DNA of 32,388 nucleotides from DTU018 sp029550685 (GCA_035412805.1 DAONVO010000017.1:1-32388); one strand, 5' to 3'; numbered from the stretch's first letter, positions 23,382-32,100 are shown. Made by a program: numbers and translations. The notes: generated by a model from the sequence alone, not told the origin.

Positions 23382-24650
23382 CTATTTGGAACCTTGGGGA
23401 TCGTACTCCGGAATTTTGTAAGTTAAAGGCTCAGGCAAGAACAGGGCAATCAGCAATATACACACAATAGGACCCAGGGTCAGCAGGGAAACTGCATTGG
23501 CTACGCCGCCCACAGGAATAGTCAGCACACCAACCAAAGCGGGAGCGGCAATCTGTCCAAGGCGGCCTACAATGTTATTGCCCCAGGCAGTAGCACTGGC
23601 TCTGATTTCTGTCGGGAATAATTCATTGGTAAAGGTGGCACATAGTACTGTAAATGTTCCTATAAAGAATACGGCAACTATCTGAGCTATCGCTATCTGT
23701 ACAAAATGATCAAGCTGGAAGACCAGAGTTACGGCACAGGCACCCAGGAAGAAGAAAATGTAGGCAGTTTTCTTGCGGCCGATAGCGTCAAGAAGTTTGC
23801 CGACCACATAATAACCAGCCAGACCCAGGGTAAAGGCTAAAGCGGTAACCAGGCTGACTTGATTTGGCTGCCATCCCAGATCATTGACCACGTGATAGGT
23901 GAAGAAGTTCATTGCCGATGAATAACAGAGATACATACCTATCCACAGACCCATAATAGCTATAATGTGTTTACGGTATGGCTTGGCAAATATAGCAAAC
24001 ATGCTGGGTTTATGTTCGGTACCATTATTAATGCGCTCCCTGGTCTCCAGAAAGGCAGTGGTTTCCGGAAGGTTTTTGGAAAAGAAAAATACCAGGATCA
24101 GAGGCAGAGCGCCGATTATATATAGTCCCTGCCATTCCATGTTCAACGCAGCTGTGAGTGACAGGAACAAAGAAGGAAATATCGCTCCAACCGCAGCAGC
24201 ACTTTGGAATAATCCTATCGCTCTTCCTCGCATCTCCGGAGCAAATTCCTCGGTCATAAAGATAAACCCGACCGCCCAGCAAGTAACCAGGAAGACACGA
24301 GCAAGAAACTGGCATACTATAAAGAATTCAACATTGGGAGAAAAGGCGGTAACTAGACTGAGAAAGGAGTAGAGCACCACTGACCAGATAAATATTGGCC
24401 TGCGTCCCCATCGATCGGCCAAACGCACCACAAAAAACGCTAGCAGAGTTCCTATAGCAACTGCTGAAACCGTGAAACTGGCAGTCTGGTCATTAAGACC
24501 AAAATCTTCGGTGATATAAGGTAGGGCCAGATTAATAACCATAAAATCAAAACCCTCAAAGAAGGCCCCGATCATCACCAAGGGCATCATACGTTTTTGA
24601 CGCTCATTCATCGTAAACTTTATCTTTTTTGAATCTGCAGCAGCTTCCAC
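23382..24650 (-). CDS. MFS transporter, candidate sulfonate or organic-acid importer
   Basis: This is a 422-residue major facilitator protein with twelve hydrophobic helices. The loop 2-3 signature is RLADRWGRRPIF and the matching loop 8-9 one is GKLLDAIGRKK. The acidic motif GAFFEGFDFMVINLALPYI in helix 1 is typical of the aromatic-acid/organic-acid:H+ symporter and sugar-transporter groups, which import carboxylates. It starts at GTG 24650 with GGAGGTG upstream. It heads the block of the Xsc-family enzyme and has the same operator-like motif upstream as the enzyme genes. Import of an anionic sulfonate is a context-based guess. Confidence 0.88.
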   Translation of the reverse strand: MEAAADSKKIKFTMNERQKRMMPLVMIGAFFEGFDFMVINLALPYITEDFGLNDQTASFTVSAVAIGTLLAFFVVRLADRWGRRPIFIWSVVLYSFLSLVTAFSPNVEFFIVCQFLARVFLVTCWAVGFIFMTEEFAPEMRGRAIGLFQSAAAVGAIFPSLFLSLTAALNMEWQGLYIIGALPLILVFFFSKNLPETTAFLETRERINNGTEHKPSMFAIFAKPYRKHIIAIMGLWIGMYLCYSSAMNFFTYHVVNDLGWQPNQVSLVTALAFTLGLAGYYVVGKLLDAIGRKKTAYIFFFLGACAVTLVFQLDHFVQIAIAQIVAVFFIGTFTVLCATFTNELFPTEIRASATAWGNNIVGRLGQIAAPALVGVLTIPVGGVANAVSLLTLGPIVCILLIALFLPEPLTYKIPEYDPQGSK

Positions 24651-24769
24651 TTAAAATTCACCTCCATGATTTAGCCTGCTATCTCCGAAGCATACTGATA
24701 CTGTGGACATCATGGTTCTCTCGTCCAGAAGGGAGTCCGCCATCTCGAAGGTATGGAAACATTGTTGCC

Positions 24770-24786
24770 GGTTATGCACTGTAACC
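24770..24786. promoter_or_regulatory. Short palindrome in the MFS leader
   Basis: GGTTA-TGCACTG-TAACC is a 5-bp inverted repeat around a 7-base centre, 120 bases before the MFS start. It could be a small RNA stem or a second protein site. No copy was noticed elsewhere. Confidence 0.25.
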
Positions 24787-24941
24787 AAGTTTCTTCCTGG
24801 AGGTCTCCTTTCTCCTTGGGAAAATCCAGATGGTCCGTTCGCTAATGGCGGTTATCACTTCCTTCCCCTCTGTTGAATATATTTTTTGTTTCACCAGTGA
24901 CTTGGTTATTAATTCCTATGGCATAGTATTTGTGTTTTTTT

Positions 24942-24961
24942 GTCGGTCGGTCGTACAACCG
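24942..24961. promoter_or_regulatory. Candidate operator, copy 1 of the CGGTCGT-CAACCG motif
   Basis: CGGTCGTACAACCG (24948-24961) is palindromic except for one pair, and is flanked on the left by GTCGGT. It matches 23281-23300 in 18 of 20 bases. It lies upstream of the MFS gene in AT-rich sequence. Two copies before two units of one pathway suggest a shared regulator. Confidence 0.55.
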
Positions 24962-25043
24962 ATTAATTTTACCATACTCCACTTGCTTGAATTATGCAAC
25001 GAAATATGGGGAAATCAATACTGCTCTTGGGACATCTGAATTA

Positions 25044-26927
25044 TTAACAGATTCCTAGCTGCTGCAGTTTGCGCTGAGATGGTATGCCCTGGCTGTTCCA
25101 TTCTCTGATCCGGTAGTAAGTATCCAGCATTTTATCAATATGGACTATGGTATCAGGCTGAGCCGGTTCGGCAGGTTCCGCCACGAGCCGCTCAGGCAGG
25201 CAGTCATGCTGCCGGTTAAATCCTTCCCGCGTATTAAACAGTCGTTCTATGTTAAAGACACGTTCTCCCATCTGCAGGAATTGACCTAATGTCATTTTCA
25301 TACCGGTAACATCACGAATTATAAGCGGATGAGGCAAAAAGCCAGGCAGGTTCAACGGTATCAAGCCGGGCATTAACCGCCACAGCCAATGAGTGGAAGG
25401 CAAGGAAAGTATTATATGGCCCAATAGTCGAGGTACAAAACTGTTTTTCCTAAACTTAAACAAAGCTGCAGGCAAAGATCCCAGAGCCGTAAACAGGCAG
25501 AACCCAGTGGTGGAAACCGCATCCATGAGATTTTGCAGTAAAACAGTCAGGGAGGCTTTACCCCGTACCGTCTTCCCGTTTACTGCAATTGGCCCCAAAG
25601 CCTCGAAATAGACCGGATAACCACCTCCCAGGTGGCATCCCCCCCGGTTAGCGGTGGCATAAGCCAGTCCCAGAGCCTGGGATTGCCTGGGGTCATAAGC
25701 AGCCAGTTCTAATCCTTTGACTTGTATGGCAAAGCCTAAAGCATCGTATTTTCTAGCCAGCCAGGCCGAACCTTCCCCTAATTCGTCAAAGGGTTCTTCC
25801 CGGCGGGCAATTTTCTCTATAGCTGTGCTGATATTATCTGGGTTGCTGAAATTGAGGCCATAGTCTTTTAGACCCCGTTGAGATAATTCCATAGCTAACG
25901 ACAGCGTAACTCCCAAAGACATGGTATCTATACCCAACAGGTCGCATTGATAGTTCCACTGGTTAATATACTCGAGATCAGTAATACCCAGGTTAGCTCC
26001 CAGTAATCCTAAAGTTTCATATTCCGGTCCCTTTATCTCTTTTCCGTCCAGCATAAGGCGCCGCTCACAGCGGATCGGGCAGCTGACACAGCCGGAATTA
26101 CGGGTTAGGTAGTGCTCTGTCATATACTCACCCGATATCTGTTCCGCTTGATCATGTTTAACTTGCTGTGCATTTAAGGTAGGCAAAATATGATGGCGAT
26201 TAACGATATTCATCCAGAAGGCGGTTCCATACCGAGGCAGGAATTCCCCAGTGGTAGGATTGCTATGCAGAGCATTCACCCAGTTCTGTACATCCCGGCG
26301 AAAGGATTTAGGATCACTAATTGGCAGTGAACGAGTACCGTAAGCTACAACAGCCTTTAGATTTTTACTGCCCATAACCGCCCCGACACCGCATCTTCCC
26401 AAAACCCGTTCCCCTGAAACTGCACATGCATAACGCACCTGGTGCTCCCCGGCTGGACCAATTACTACACAGCCATATTTTCGGTCAAAGTGATGCTGAG
26501 TCTTTTCGGTATCCAGTCCCCAAAGCTCCTGGGCATTTCTGATCGTAATCTGTCCGTCTATTATCATTAAGCAGCAAGGATAGGGTGATTTTCCACGTAT
26601 TATCAGTCCATCATAGCCAGCCCGGCGCAGCTTTATACCAAAGGAGCCTCCGCAGTTGGAGGAAGCGATTCCCCCTGTAAGAACATTTTTGGTAGTAGCA
26701 TTAAAACGGCTGGTGCATGGGGCTCCGGTTCCAGTTAAAGGTGTGGTATTAAAAATCAGAATATTGTCTGGTGATAGAGGATCAACTCCCGGTGCCAGTT
26801 CCTGGTAGAGAATATAAGCGGCCAGACCCTTACCCCCCAGGTAAAGACGGACAATATCTTCGCTCAGGGGATAATCGCGTACCTGGCCGTTAGAAAGGTC
26901 AATGTCAGCATAGCGCACCGTTATCAT
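25044..26927 (-). CDS. Aldehyde:ferredoxin oxidoreductase (tungsten, AOR family)
   Basis: This is a 627-residue tungstopterin enzyme that oxidises aldehydes to acids with ferredoxin as acceptor. The N-terminal tungstopterin domain shows GGKGLAAYIL (31-40), TGTGAP (65-70) and the GRCGVGAVMGSKNLKAV core (177-193). The [4Fe-4S] ligands are Cys280/283/287 and Cys328 in QCDLLGIDT. The ATG at 26927 is chosen because GGAGGTG lies 7 bases before it and it overlaps the ferredoxin stop as ATGA; the longer open frame to 26993 lies within the ferredoxin gene. It ends upstream of the MFS control region, so it may or may not belong to the sulfonate module. The aldehyde is unknown. Confidence 0.93.
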   Translation of the reverse strand: MITVRYADIDLSNGQVRDYPLSEDIVRLYLGGKGLAAYILYQELAPGVDPLSPDNILIFNTTPLTGTGAPCTSRFNATTKNVLTGGIASSNCGGSFGIKLRRAGYDGLIIRGKSPYPCCLMIIDGQITIRNAQELWGLDTEKTQHHFDRKYGCVVIGPAGEHQVRYACAVSGERVLGRCGVGAVMGSKNLKAVVAYGTRSLPISDPKSFRRDVQNWVNALHSNPTTGEFLPRYGTAFWMNIVNRHHILPTLNAQQVKHDQAEQISGEYMTEHYLTRNSGCVSCPIRCERRLMLDGKEIKGPEYETLGLLGANLGITDLEYINQWNYQCDLLGIDTMSLGVTLSLAMELSQRGLKDYGLNFSNPDNISTAIEKIARREEPFDELGEGSAWLARKYDALGFAIQVKGLELAAYDPRQSQALGLAYATANRGGCHLGGGYPVYFEALGPIAVNGKTVRGKASLTVLLQNLMDAVSTTGFCLFTALGSLPAALFKFRKNSFVPRLLGHIILSLPSTHWLWRLMPGLIPLNLPGFLPHPLIIRDVTGMKMTLGQFLQMGERVFNIERLFNTREGFNRQHDCLPERLVAEPAEPAQPDTIVHIDKMLDTYYRIREWNSQGIPSQRKLQQLGIC

Positions 26928-27343
26928 AACTGCACCTCCATGGCAATAGCCCCCAGAGGGCATACTTGCGTACATAAGCCGCAGCCCACGCAATTCTTAG
27001 GACTGGAAAGCACTGCATATACGCGCAGATCTCCTTTAAAAGCAGGCATGGAGATGGTCAGAGCTTGCTTTCCGCATATATCAATGCACATAGAGCAAGC
27101 TGAACAAATGCGGGTATCAATGACAGGTAACGGCCACTGCTTGCGGGGTATTCGGGTAGCCGGCTGGCCTTGGTCATCCAGCACCGCCCCCTGGACACAT
27201 ATCCGGCCGCAAACTCCACAGTTAACACAGCGCCACTGATTAATGTGGTGAGCTTCTTTTCGCTCCCCGATGATGGCATCAACTGGACATAATAATTTAC
27301 AGGCACTGCATCCGTTACACTTATCATTGATGGAGTATGCCAT
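26924..27343 (-). CDS. Four-cluster ferredoxin partner of AOR
   Basis: This is a 139-residue iron-sulfur protein with four CX2CX2CX3C-type motifs: CNGCSACKLLC, CVNCGVCGRIC, CSACSMCIDIC and CVGCGLCTQVC. It therefore probably carries four [4Fe-4S] clusters. The start ATG at 27343 has AGGAGG 7 bases before it; longer in-frame starts lack a site. It overlaps the AOR start by four bases. Similar AorB-like polyferredoxins precede AOR in other anaerobes and carry its electrons. No further electron-transfer subunit (such as a flavin NADH subunit) lies nearby. Confidence 0.92.
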   Translation of the reverse strand: MAYSINDKCNGCSACKLLCPVDAIIGERKEAHHINQWRCVNCGVCGRICVQGAVLDDQGQPATRIPRKQWPLPVIDTRICSACSMCIDICGKQALTISMPAFKGDLRVYAVLSSPKNCVGCGLCTQVCPLGAIAMEVQL

Positions 27344-27482
27344 CCATTCTCCTCCTGATATTCGAATGGAGACCATTAGCAGGCCCCGCATCTCCTCTTT
27401 GCCTTGAATATAACACTTAGATTGCAGCCAAGTAAAATATTATAATCCAATACACGCCATAATCAGTAGCTTATAATAGCTA

Positions 27483-28787
27483 TCAAGTTATAGTATCAAA
27501 AACCAGTGATACCGGATCAGGGGGCGTGTCAGTCAGGGTATAGGCTTGCTTAATTTCAGCTGCTGCCTGGGCCAGTTGGCTTTTATCACGGGCGTAAATG
27601 GTAGCTACTATGTCGTTACTATTTATTCGATCCCCGACTTTTTTATGCAGTTCTACCCCTACTTCCGGGAATATCCTGTCTTCCAGCCGTTCCCGGCCGG
27701 CTCCCAGACGCATAACGGTTCTCCCCACTGCTAAGGCATCTATGGCCTTGACATAACCCTGGTTGGTAAAGGTAACACCGGCAATCTCTGACGCCTGGGG
27801 CAATCCATAATCAGGCCGGGTCAGGTCCAGGGAGCCACCCTGAGCTTCAACCATCTGTTGGAAGGACATCAATCCGGCCCTGGTTTGCAACAGCGTTCTT
27901 ACCTTCAACAGGGCTTCCTCCAAACTGTCAGCCTGTCCGCCTACTTTTACCATATGCGCCGCCAATAATACCGACAGCTCCTCCAGGTCTGCCGGTCCCC
28001 GGCCCTGCAAAGTATCCAGGGCTTCTCTCACTTCCAGGGCGTTTCCCACCGTCCGCCCCAAGGGCTGATTCATATCACTTAATACAGCCACTACTTTGCG
28101 GCCGGCTCCCTGGCCGATGTCAACCATGGTCCTGGCCAGCTGACGAGCCTGGTCGAGACTTTTCATAAAAGCTCCCCGGCCTACCTTGACGTCCAAAACA
28201 ATACCCTGGGCGCCGGAAGCCAATTTTTTGCTCATTACACTGGAAGCGATCAAAGGAATACTGTCCACCGTAGCGGTTACATCACGGATAGCATAGAGTT
28301 TCTTATCTGCTGGTACCAGGTTCCCCATTTGGGATATTATAGCTGCTTTAACCCGGTTAACCTGCTCGATGACCTGAGGCAGTGTTCTTTCCACCTGAAA
28401 ACCTGGTATTGACTCCAGCTTGTCGATAGTACCGCCGGTGTGCCCCAGACCCCGTCCTGACATTTTAGCTACCGGAACACCAGCAGCCGCTGCCAGGGGT
28501 ATGGCTACCAATGTGGTTTTATCTCCCACTCCTCCGGTACTGTGTTTATCAACGGGAACACCCTGTATTCCTGATAAGTCAATGACATCACCTGACTTAC
28601 TCATAGCTATGGCTAGGTTTTGAGTCTCTTCCTGACTCATGCCTTGAAAATAGACGGCCATAGCCCAGGCGGAGATCTGGTAATCAGGTACTTCACCCGA
28701 AACTATTCCTTGTACTAATGCTTCAATTTCCCCAGGGCTTAACGTCCCCCCGTCGCGCTTCTTCTCAATTAAATCCTGAAAATGCAT
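27483..28787 (-). CDS. pdp: Pyrimidine-nucleoside (thymidine) phosphorylase
   Basis: This 434-residue enzyme splits uridine or thymidine with phosphate into base and (deoxy)ribose 1-phosphate. It carries the phosphate-binding KHSTGGVGD (81-89) and the family signature GRGLGHTGGTIDKLESIPG from residue 111. The length matches Bacillota Pdp (about 433). The start ATG has GAGGTGA overlapping the end of deoB, 6 bases upstream. The sugar phosphate it makes is the deoB substrate, so the pair forms a nucleoside-salvage unit. DeoA is an alternative name. Confidence 0.94.
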   Translation of the reverse strand: MHFQDLIEKKRDGGTLSPGEIEALVQGIVSGEVPDYQISAWAMAVYFQGMSQEETQNLAIAMSKSGDVIDLSGIQGVPVDKHSTGGVGDKTTLVAIPLAAAAGVPVAKMSGRGLGHTGGTIDKLESIPGFQVERTLPQVIEQVNRVKAAIISQMGNLVPADKKLYAIRDVTATVDSIPLIASSVMSKKLASGAQGIVLDVKVGRGAFMKSLDQARQLARTMVDIGQGAGRKVVAVLSDMNQPLGRTVGNALEVREALDTLQGRGPADLEELSVLLAAHMVKVGGQADSLEEALLKVRTLLQTRAGLMSFQQMVEAQGGSLDLTRPDYGLPQASEIAGVTFTNQGYVKAIDALAVGRTVMRLGAGRERLEDRIFPEVGVELHKKVGDRINSNDIVATIYARDKSQLAQAAAEIKQAYTLTDTPPDPVSLVFDTIT

Positions 28788-28793
28788 AAATCA

Positions 28794-29960
28794 TCACCTC
28801 GTTTCCGGCAGGAAACTCTGTCCAGCCAAATGTGGAGCTGGAACCCCCAGGTAATCAGCCACCGACTGGCCTACATCTGCGAAAGTGCTGCGAATTCCCA
28901 GATTCACCGGCTTAATTGCCGAGCCGTAAACTATTAAGGGAACATATTCTCGGGTGTGGTCAGTTCCCGGGTAAGTTGGGTCACAGCCATGGTCGGCAGT
29001 GATTATCAGCAGGTCTTCTTCCTTCATCTTGCCAATAATCTCCGGCAGACGGGCATCGAAATCTCTCAGAGCCTGAGCGTAGCCTTCAGGGTCATTGCGA
29101 TGCCCGTACAGCATATCAAAATCTACTAAATTGGCAAATACCAGACCTTGAAAACTCAGATCCAAAACCTCCAGTATCTTATCCACTCCATCCTGATTAC
29201 TGGTGGTGGGTCGAGTTTGGGTCACCCCTTTTCCGGCAAAAATATCTGAGATTTTACCTATGCCAATAACCTCATAACCATGATCAACAAGGTGATCCAG
29301 TATATTTCCAGGAGGCTCCAGCGAGTAATCATGCCGGTGAGCAGTACGTCTGAAACTGCCTGGTTCGCCAATGAAAGGACGAGCAATCACCCGGCCGACG
29401 GCGTGCTCACCCACCAGCAGTTCCCGGGCTGTTTTACACATCTGGTACAGCTGTTCCAAAGGGATGACTTCTTCGTGAGCCGCAATCTGGAAAACACTAT
29501 CCGCCGAAGTGTAGACAATGGGATAACCAGTTTGCATGTGCTCCCGGCCCAGTTCTTCTATGATTTCCGTTCCCGAGGCCACTTTATTTCCTAGAGTTTT
29601 ACGGCCGATGCGCTTCTCAAACTCCTCCATCAACTCCTGGGGAAAGCCCTGGGGATAAGTGGGAAAAGGCTGTTCCAGTACCAGGCCCATCATTTCCCAG
29701 TGGCCGGTAGTAGTATCCTTACCTGCTGACTTTTCCTGCATTCGGCCATAAGCAGCCTGGGGTTCCAAGGCAGCCGGTACTCCCGTAACCTCGGTAATGT
29801 TCCCCAGCCCCATTTTCTGCAGGTTGGTTAGATTCAGCCCGCCAACGGCCTCAGCTGTATGTATAAGAGTATTACATCCCTGGTCACAAAACAGGTGGCT
29901 GTCCGGTGCTTCTCCTATTCCCAGACTGTCCAATACTATAAGAATCACACGCCGTTTCAT
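28794..29960 (-). CDS. deoB: Phosphopentomutase
   Basis: This 388-residue alkaline-phosphatase-fold metalloenzyme interconverts (deoxy)ribose 1- and 5-phosphate. Metal and active-site motifs are ILIVLDSLGIGEAPD near the N-terminus, GKDTTTGHWEMMG at about 80-92, and ADHGCDPTYPGTDHTREY near the C-terminus. The length is typical. The site AGGAGG precedes the ATG. It is placed between xerD and pdp, as in the xerD-deoB(drm) region of many Bacillota. Confidence 0.96.
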   Translation of the reverse strand: MKRRVILIVLDSLGIGEAPDSHLFCDQGCNTLIHTAEAVGGLNLTNLQKMGLGNITEVTGVPAALEPQAAYGRMQEKSAGKDTTTGHWEMMGLVLEQPFPTYPQGFPQELMEEFEKRIGRKTLGNKVASGTEIIEELGREHMQTGYPIVYTSADSVFQIAAHEEVIPLEQLYQMCKTARELLVGEHAVGRVIARPFIGEPGSFRRTAHRHDYSLEPPGNILDHLVDHGYEVIGIGKISDIFAGKGVTQTRPTTSNQDGVDKILEVLDLSFQGLVFANLVDFDMLYGHRNDPEGYAQALRDFDARLPEIIGKMKEEDLLIITADHGCDPTYPGTDHTREYVPLIVYGSAIKPVNLGIRSTFADVGQSVADYLGVPAPHLAGQSFLPETR

Positions 29961-30006
29961 AAATAACCTCCTGGCTTATAGAAATTCCAACCATATCCTC
30001 TCTCTA

Positions 30007-30897
30007 TTATGCCCTGGGGTGATAAAGCTTGTACACCTCTCGCAAGCGGGAACGGGTTAGATGAGTATATATCTGGGTAGTAGATATGTCAGCATGTCCC
30101 AACATTTCCTGAACTGAGCGCAAGTCAGCTCCGTTTTCCAAAAGATGAGTAGCAAAAGAATGCCTTAGGGTATGGGGAGTAACTTCCTTGGTTAATTCCG
30201 CCTGAACCGCATAGGTATGCAGGATCTTAAAAAACCCCTGCCGGGTCATGGGCCGGCCATGGGCATTCACAAACAGGGTTCTTTCAGCCGGGTTCTTTAC
30301 TAACTGGGGACGGCTGCGGGCCAAATAGCGCTGGGTCCAGTCAATAGAGGTTTGATTGACGGGAATGATGCGCTCCTTGCGGCCTTTACCAAAACAGCGA
30401 AGGAATCCGGCCAAAAAATTGATATCATCTATTTGCAGTGACAGCAGTTCCGATACCCTTACCCCAGTCCCATACATAAGCTCCAGCATAGCCCGGTCTC
30501 GCAGTCCCAGTACCAGGGTTACCCGGGGCTGATTCATCAGCTTGTCAATTTCTTCGATGGTTAATACATCAGGCAGTCTTCGCTTTATTTTAGGGGTTTC
30601 CAAATCTACAGTGGGATTGTTCTGACAGTATCCCTCCAGTACCAGGAATTTGTAAAAGGTTTTGAGACTGGAAAGACGACGGGCCACGGTAGGATGCGAA
30701 ATACCTTGATCCAGTTCATGAGTGAGGAATCGCCTTATATCCTGCCTGGTAATATTTTCAGGATGTTCACAACGCTGCTGGCTGAGCATGAATTCATGAA
30801 ACTTCAACAGGTCGCGTCGATAGGCAGAAATGGTGTTGGCAGACAGACCTTTTTCGTACTTGATATACTCCAGAAACTTTTCTACATAGGCCAGCAT
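30007..30897 (-). CDS. xerD: Tyrosine recombinase XerD
   Basis: This 296-residue site-specific recombinase resolves chromosome dimers at dif. The N-terminal SAM-like core-binding domain spans about 1-85. The catalytic residues are all visible: Arg147 (GTGVRVSEL), Lys171, His242 and Arg245 (HTLRHSFATHLL), His268 (LGHADIS) and the nucleophile Tyr277 (QIYTHL). The chromosomal neighbours (DUF4227 gene, deoB, spoIIM) match the conserved Bacillota xerD (ripX) site, so this is the housekeeping recombinase and not a mobile-element integrase. Confidence 0.95.
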   Translation of the reverse strand: MLAYVEKFLEYIKYEKGLSANTISAYRRDLLKFHEFMLSQQRCEHPENITRQDIRRFLTHELDQGISHPTVARRLSSLKTFYKFLVLEGYCQNNPTVDLETPKIKRRLPDVLTIEEIDKLMNQPRVTLVLGLRDRAMLELMYGTGVRVSELLSLQIDDINFLAGFLRCFGKGRKERIIPVNQTSIDWTQRYLARSRPQLVKNPAERTLFVNAHGRPMTRQGFFKILHTYAVQAELTKEVTPHTLRHSFATHLLENGADLRSVQEMLGHADISTTQIYTHLTRSRLREVYKLYHPRA

Positions 30898-30954
30898 TAA
30901 TATACCTCTAATGCCTTTTTACTGACAGTTTTGACATCCTTCCTTTGATTCCTG

Positions 30955-31221
30955 CTATTCCTGCTCCTCATAATAAAATTCCTGCAGCTTGATTACGAAC
31001 TGATCCATAACCTGCTCGTACTTGGATGACTGTTCTTCTTTTTCCACCCGCATAGGATTACCTGAAGGATGTTCTTCATCGAACCAACCTCCCACCGCTG
31101 GGATAAGCCGGTACAGCTGACCGGTTACCACAGGGATAGCGGCCGCAAAGGCTAGTATAAGCAGTACCGCCATCAACAGGCGCAATAGTTTTTGTTTCCA
31201 CTGGCTTATAATTATTATCAA
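30955..31221 (-). CDS. Small single-pass membrane protein, DUF4227 (YqzK-like)
   Basis: This is an 88-residue protein with one hydrophobic helix at about residues 13-35 and a charged C-terminal tail rich in Glu. YqzK of Bacillus subtilis has the same size and lies next to xerD, so it is likely a homologue; the function is unknown. The start is TTG at 31221 behind GGGGGTGA. It sits between spoIIM and xerD. Confidence 0.75.
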   Translation of the reverse strand: MIIIISQWKQKLLRLLMAVLLILAFAAAIPVVTGQLYRLIPAVGGWFDEEHPSGNPMRVEKEEQSSKYEQVMDQFVIKLQEFYYEEQE

Positions 31222-31236
31222 GCCCTCACCCCCGAT

Positions 31237-31842
31237 TTATAGTATCAGACTCAGTAACCATGGCGATAGATAAGCCTCTATAAAGGCTCCCGCCATAAAC
31301 AGAACCAGGAAAACAGCCAATAGCAGGCTGTAATTTACCAAGGTTTTGCCCAGAGATAGTCCAGCATGATTTCCTATCAGATAGGATGAGAAATTAACCG
31401 CAATAACAGACCAGATAATCAATAAAGGAATATAGACCAAATTCTGTGGCAGGATAGACAAAATACTCATGATTATACCCGCCCAGCCCTTTTGATGAAC
31501 TAAAAATCCTACGGTAAAGCCCAAGGCATAACCGCGCAGAAACACTACCGCCAGGATGAGCGGCACTCCGATCACTGTCAGACCTAAAAACCAGATGGCC
31601 AGTAATGTCTTAGCCTGGGTAGTGAGAGCCGCCAACAGTATACCTGGGCCATAGATGGGAGCTTTCTCCCCCTCCTGCAGGTAATTATCTATCAACTCCA
31701 TCAGGTAGTCGCGCACACCGCCTTCTAAACCTTCCACCTTTTGACTTCCCATTACCAGGCCAACCAGAAATACCAGGCCAATTACTATATACTGCCACCG
31801 GTTGTTTCGTATGTGATGTTTCAGCCGCTGTCGTAAACTCAT
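31237..31842 (-). CDS. spoIIM: Stage II sporulation protein M
   Basis: This 201-residue polytopic membrane protein would be part of the SpoIIDMP machine that thins septal peptidoglycan during engulfment. About five hydrophobic helices are visible, with the family-like GVPLILAVVFLRGYALGFTVG and SILPQNLVYIPLLI segments. The ATG at 31842 is chosen because AGGAG lies 7 bases before it; the upstream ATG at 31902 has its only possible site too far away. The gene implies that the organism can form endospores. Confidence 0.92.
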   Translation of the reverse strand: MSLRQRLKHHIRNNRWQYIVIGLVFLVGLVMGSQKVEGLEGGVRDYLMELIDNYLQEGEKAPIYGPGILLAALTTQAKTLLAIWFLGLTVIGVPLILAVVFLRGYALGFTVGFLVHQKGWAGIIMSILSILPQNLVYIPLLIIWSVIAVNFSSYLIGNHAGLSLGKTLVNYSLLLAVFLVLFMAGAFIEAYLSPWLLSLIL

Positions 31843-31965
31843 TCCCAGTCTCCTTGATGGTTTTAGGCGTTGTACAAAGGAGGGTGCCCCGGCTAGGTTC
31901 ATACTGTTGACTGGTCATCTCCTCATGAAATAATATGGTGACAAATTCCTGTTTATGACAGCAGT

Positions 31966-31991
31966 GAACCCGGGCAGGGAAGCCCGGGTTC
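31966..31991. terminator. Strong GC-rich hairpin upstream of spoIIM
   Basis: GAACCCGGGC (31966-31975) pairs perfectly with GCCCGGGTTC (31982-31991) around a six-base loop. A T-run (TTTTTCTT) lies about 15 bases beyond on the plus strand. It could end transcription from either side or be part of the repeat-rich region. Confidence 0.45.
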
Positions 31992-32051
31992 GTGCGGTAT
32001 ATGACTTTTTCTTAGTTATTTCGGTGAAAACAACTTTCAGCTAAGCAAGCG

Positions 32052-32075
32052 TAGCGGAAGCTTTAGCTTCCGCTA
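32052..32075. repeat. Perfect palindrome, dispersed-repeat type
   Basis: TAGCGGAAGCT-TT-AGCTTCCGCTA is a perfect 11-base inverted repeat. It lies in the non-coding stretch right of spoIIM. Its form is that of a small dispersed hairpin repeat. Confidence 0.45.
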
Positions 32076-32100
32076 GGGCTTGACAGGAGTATTAACCGGA

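Larger units (their letters stand above)
24651..25043. promoter_or_regulatory. Control region upstream of the MFS gene
   Basis: This is 393 bases without a supported gene. It contains a palindrome (24770-24786), the operator-like motif (24942-24961) and AT-rich DNA between them, for example TACTAT on the minus strand near 24923-24928. No clear terminator for the aldehyde oxidoreductase gene (stop at 25044) was seen. Confidence 0.45.

Noticed and set aside
24770..24786. Riboswitch in the MFS leader
   Set aside because: The leader holds only a short palindrome. I recognise no riboswitch core, and no terminator or sequestering stem was found.
25044..26993. Longer start of the AOR gene (26993)
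   Set aside because: The extra 22 codons lie within the ferredoxin gene, and the ATG at 26927 has an ideal ribosome site with ATGA coupling.
30007..30897. Integrase marking a mobile island
   Set aside because: The recombinase is XerD at its conserved chromosomal position beside the DUF4227 gene, deoB and spoIIM. No tRNA or att duplication was seen.
31685..31918. A 77-codon minus-strand open frame starting before spoIIM
   Set aside because: It overlaps spoIIM in another frame, its low-complexity composition is unlike a protein family, and its ribosome site abuts the ATG.
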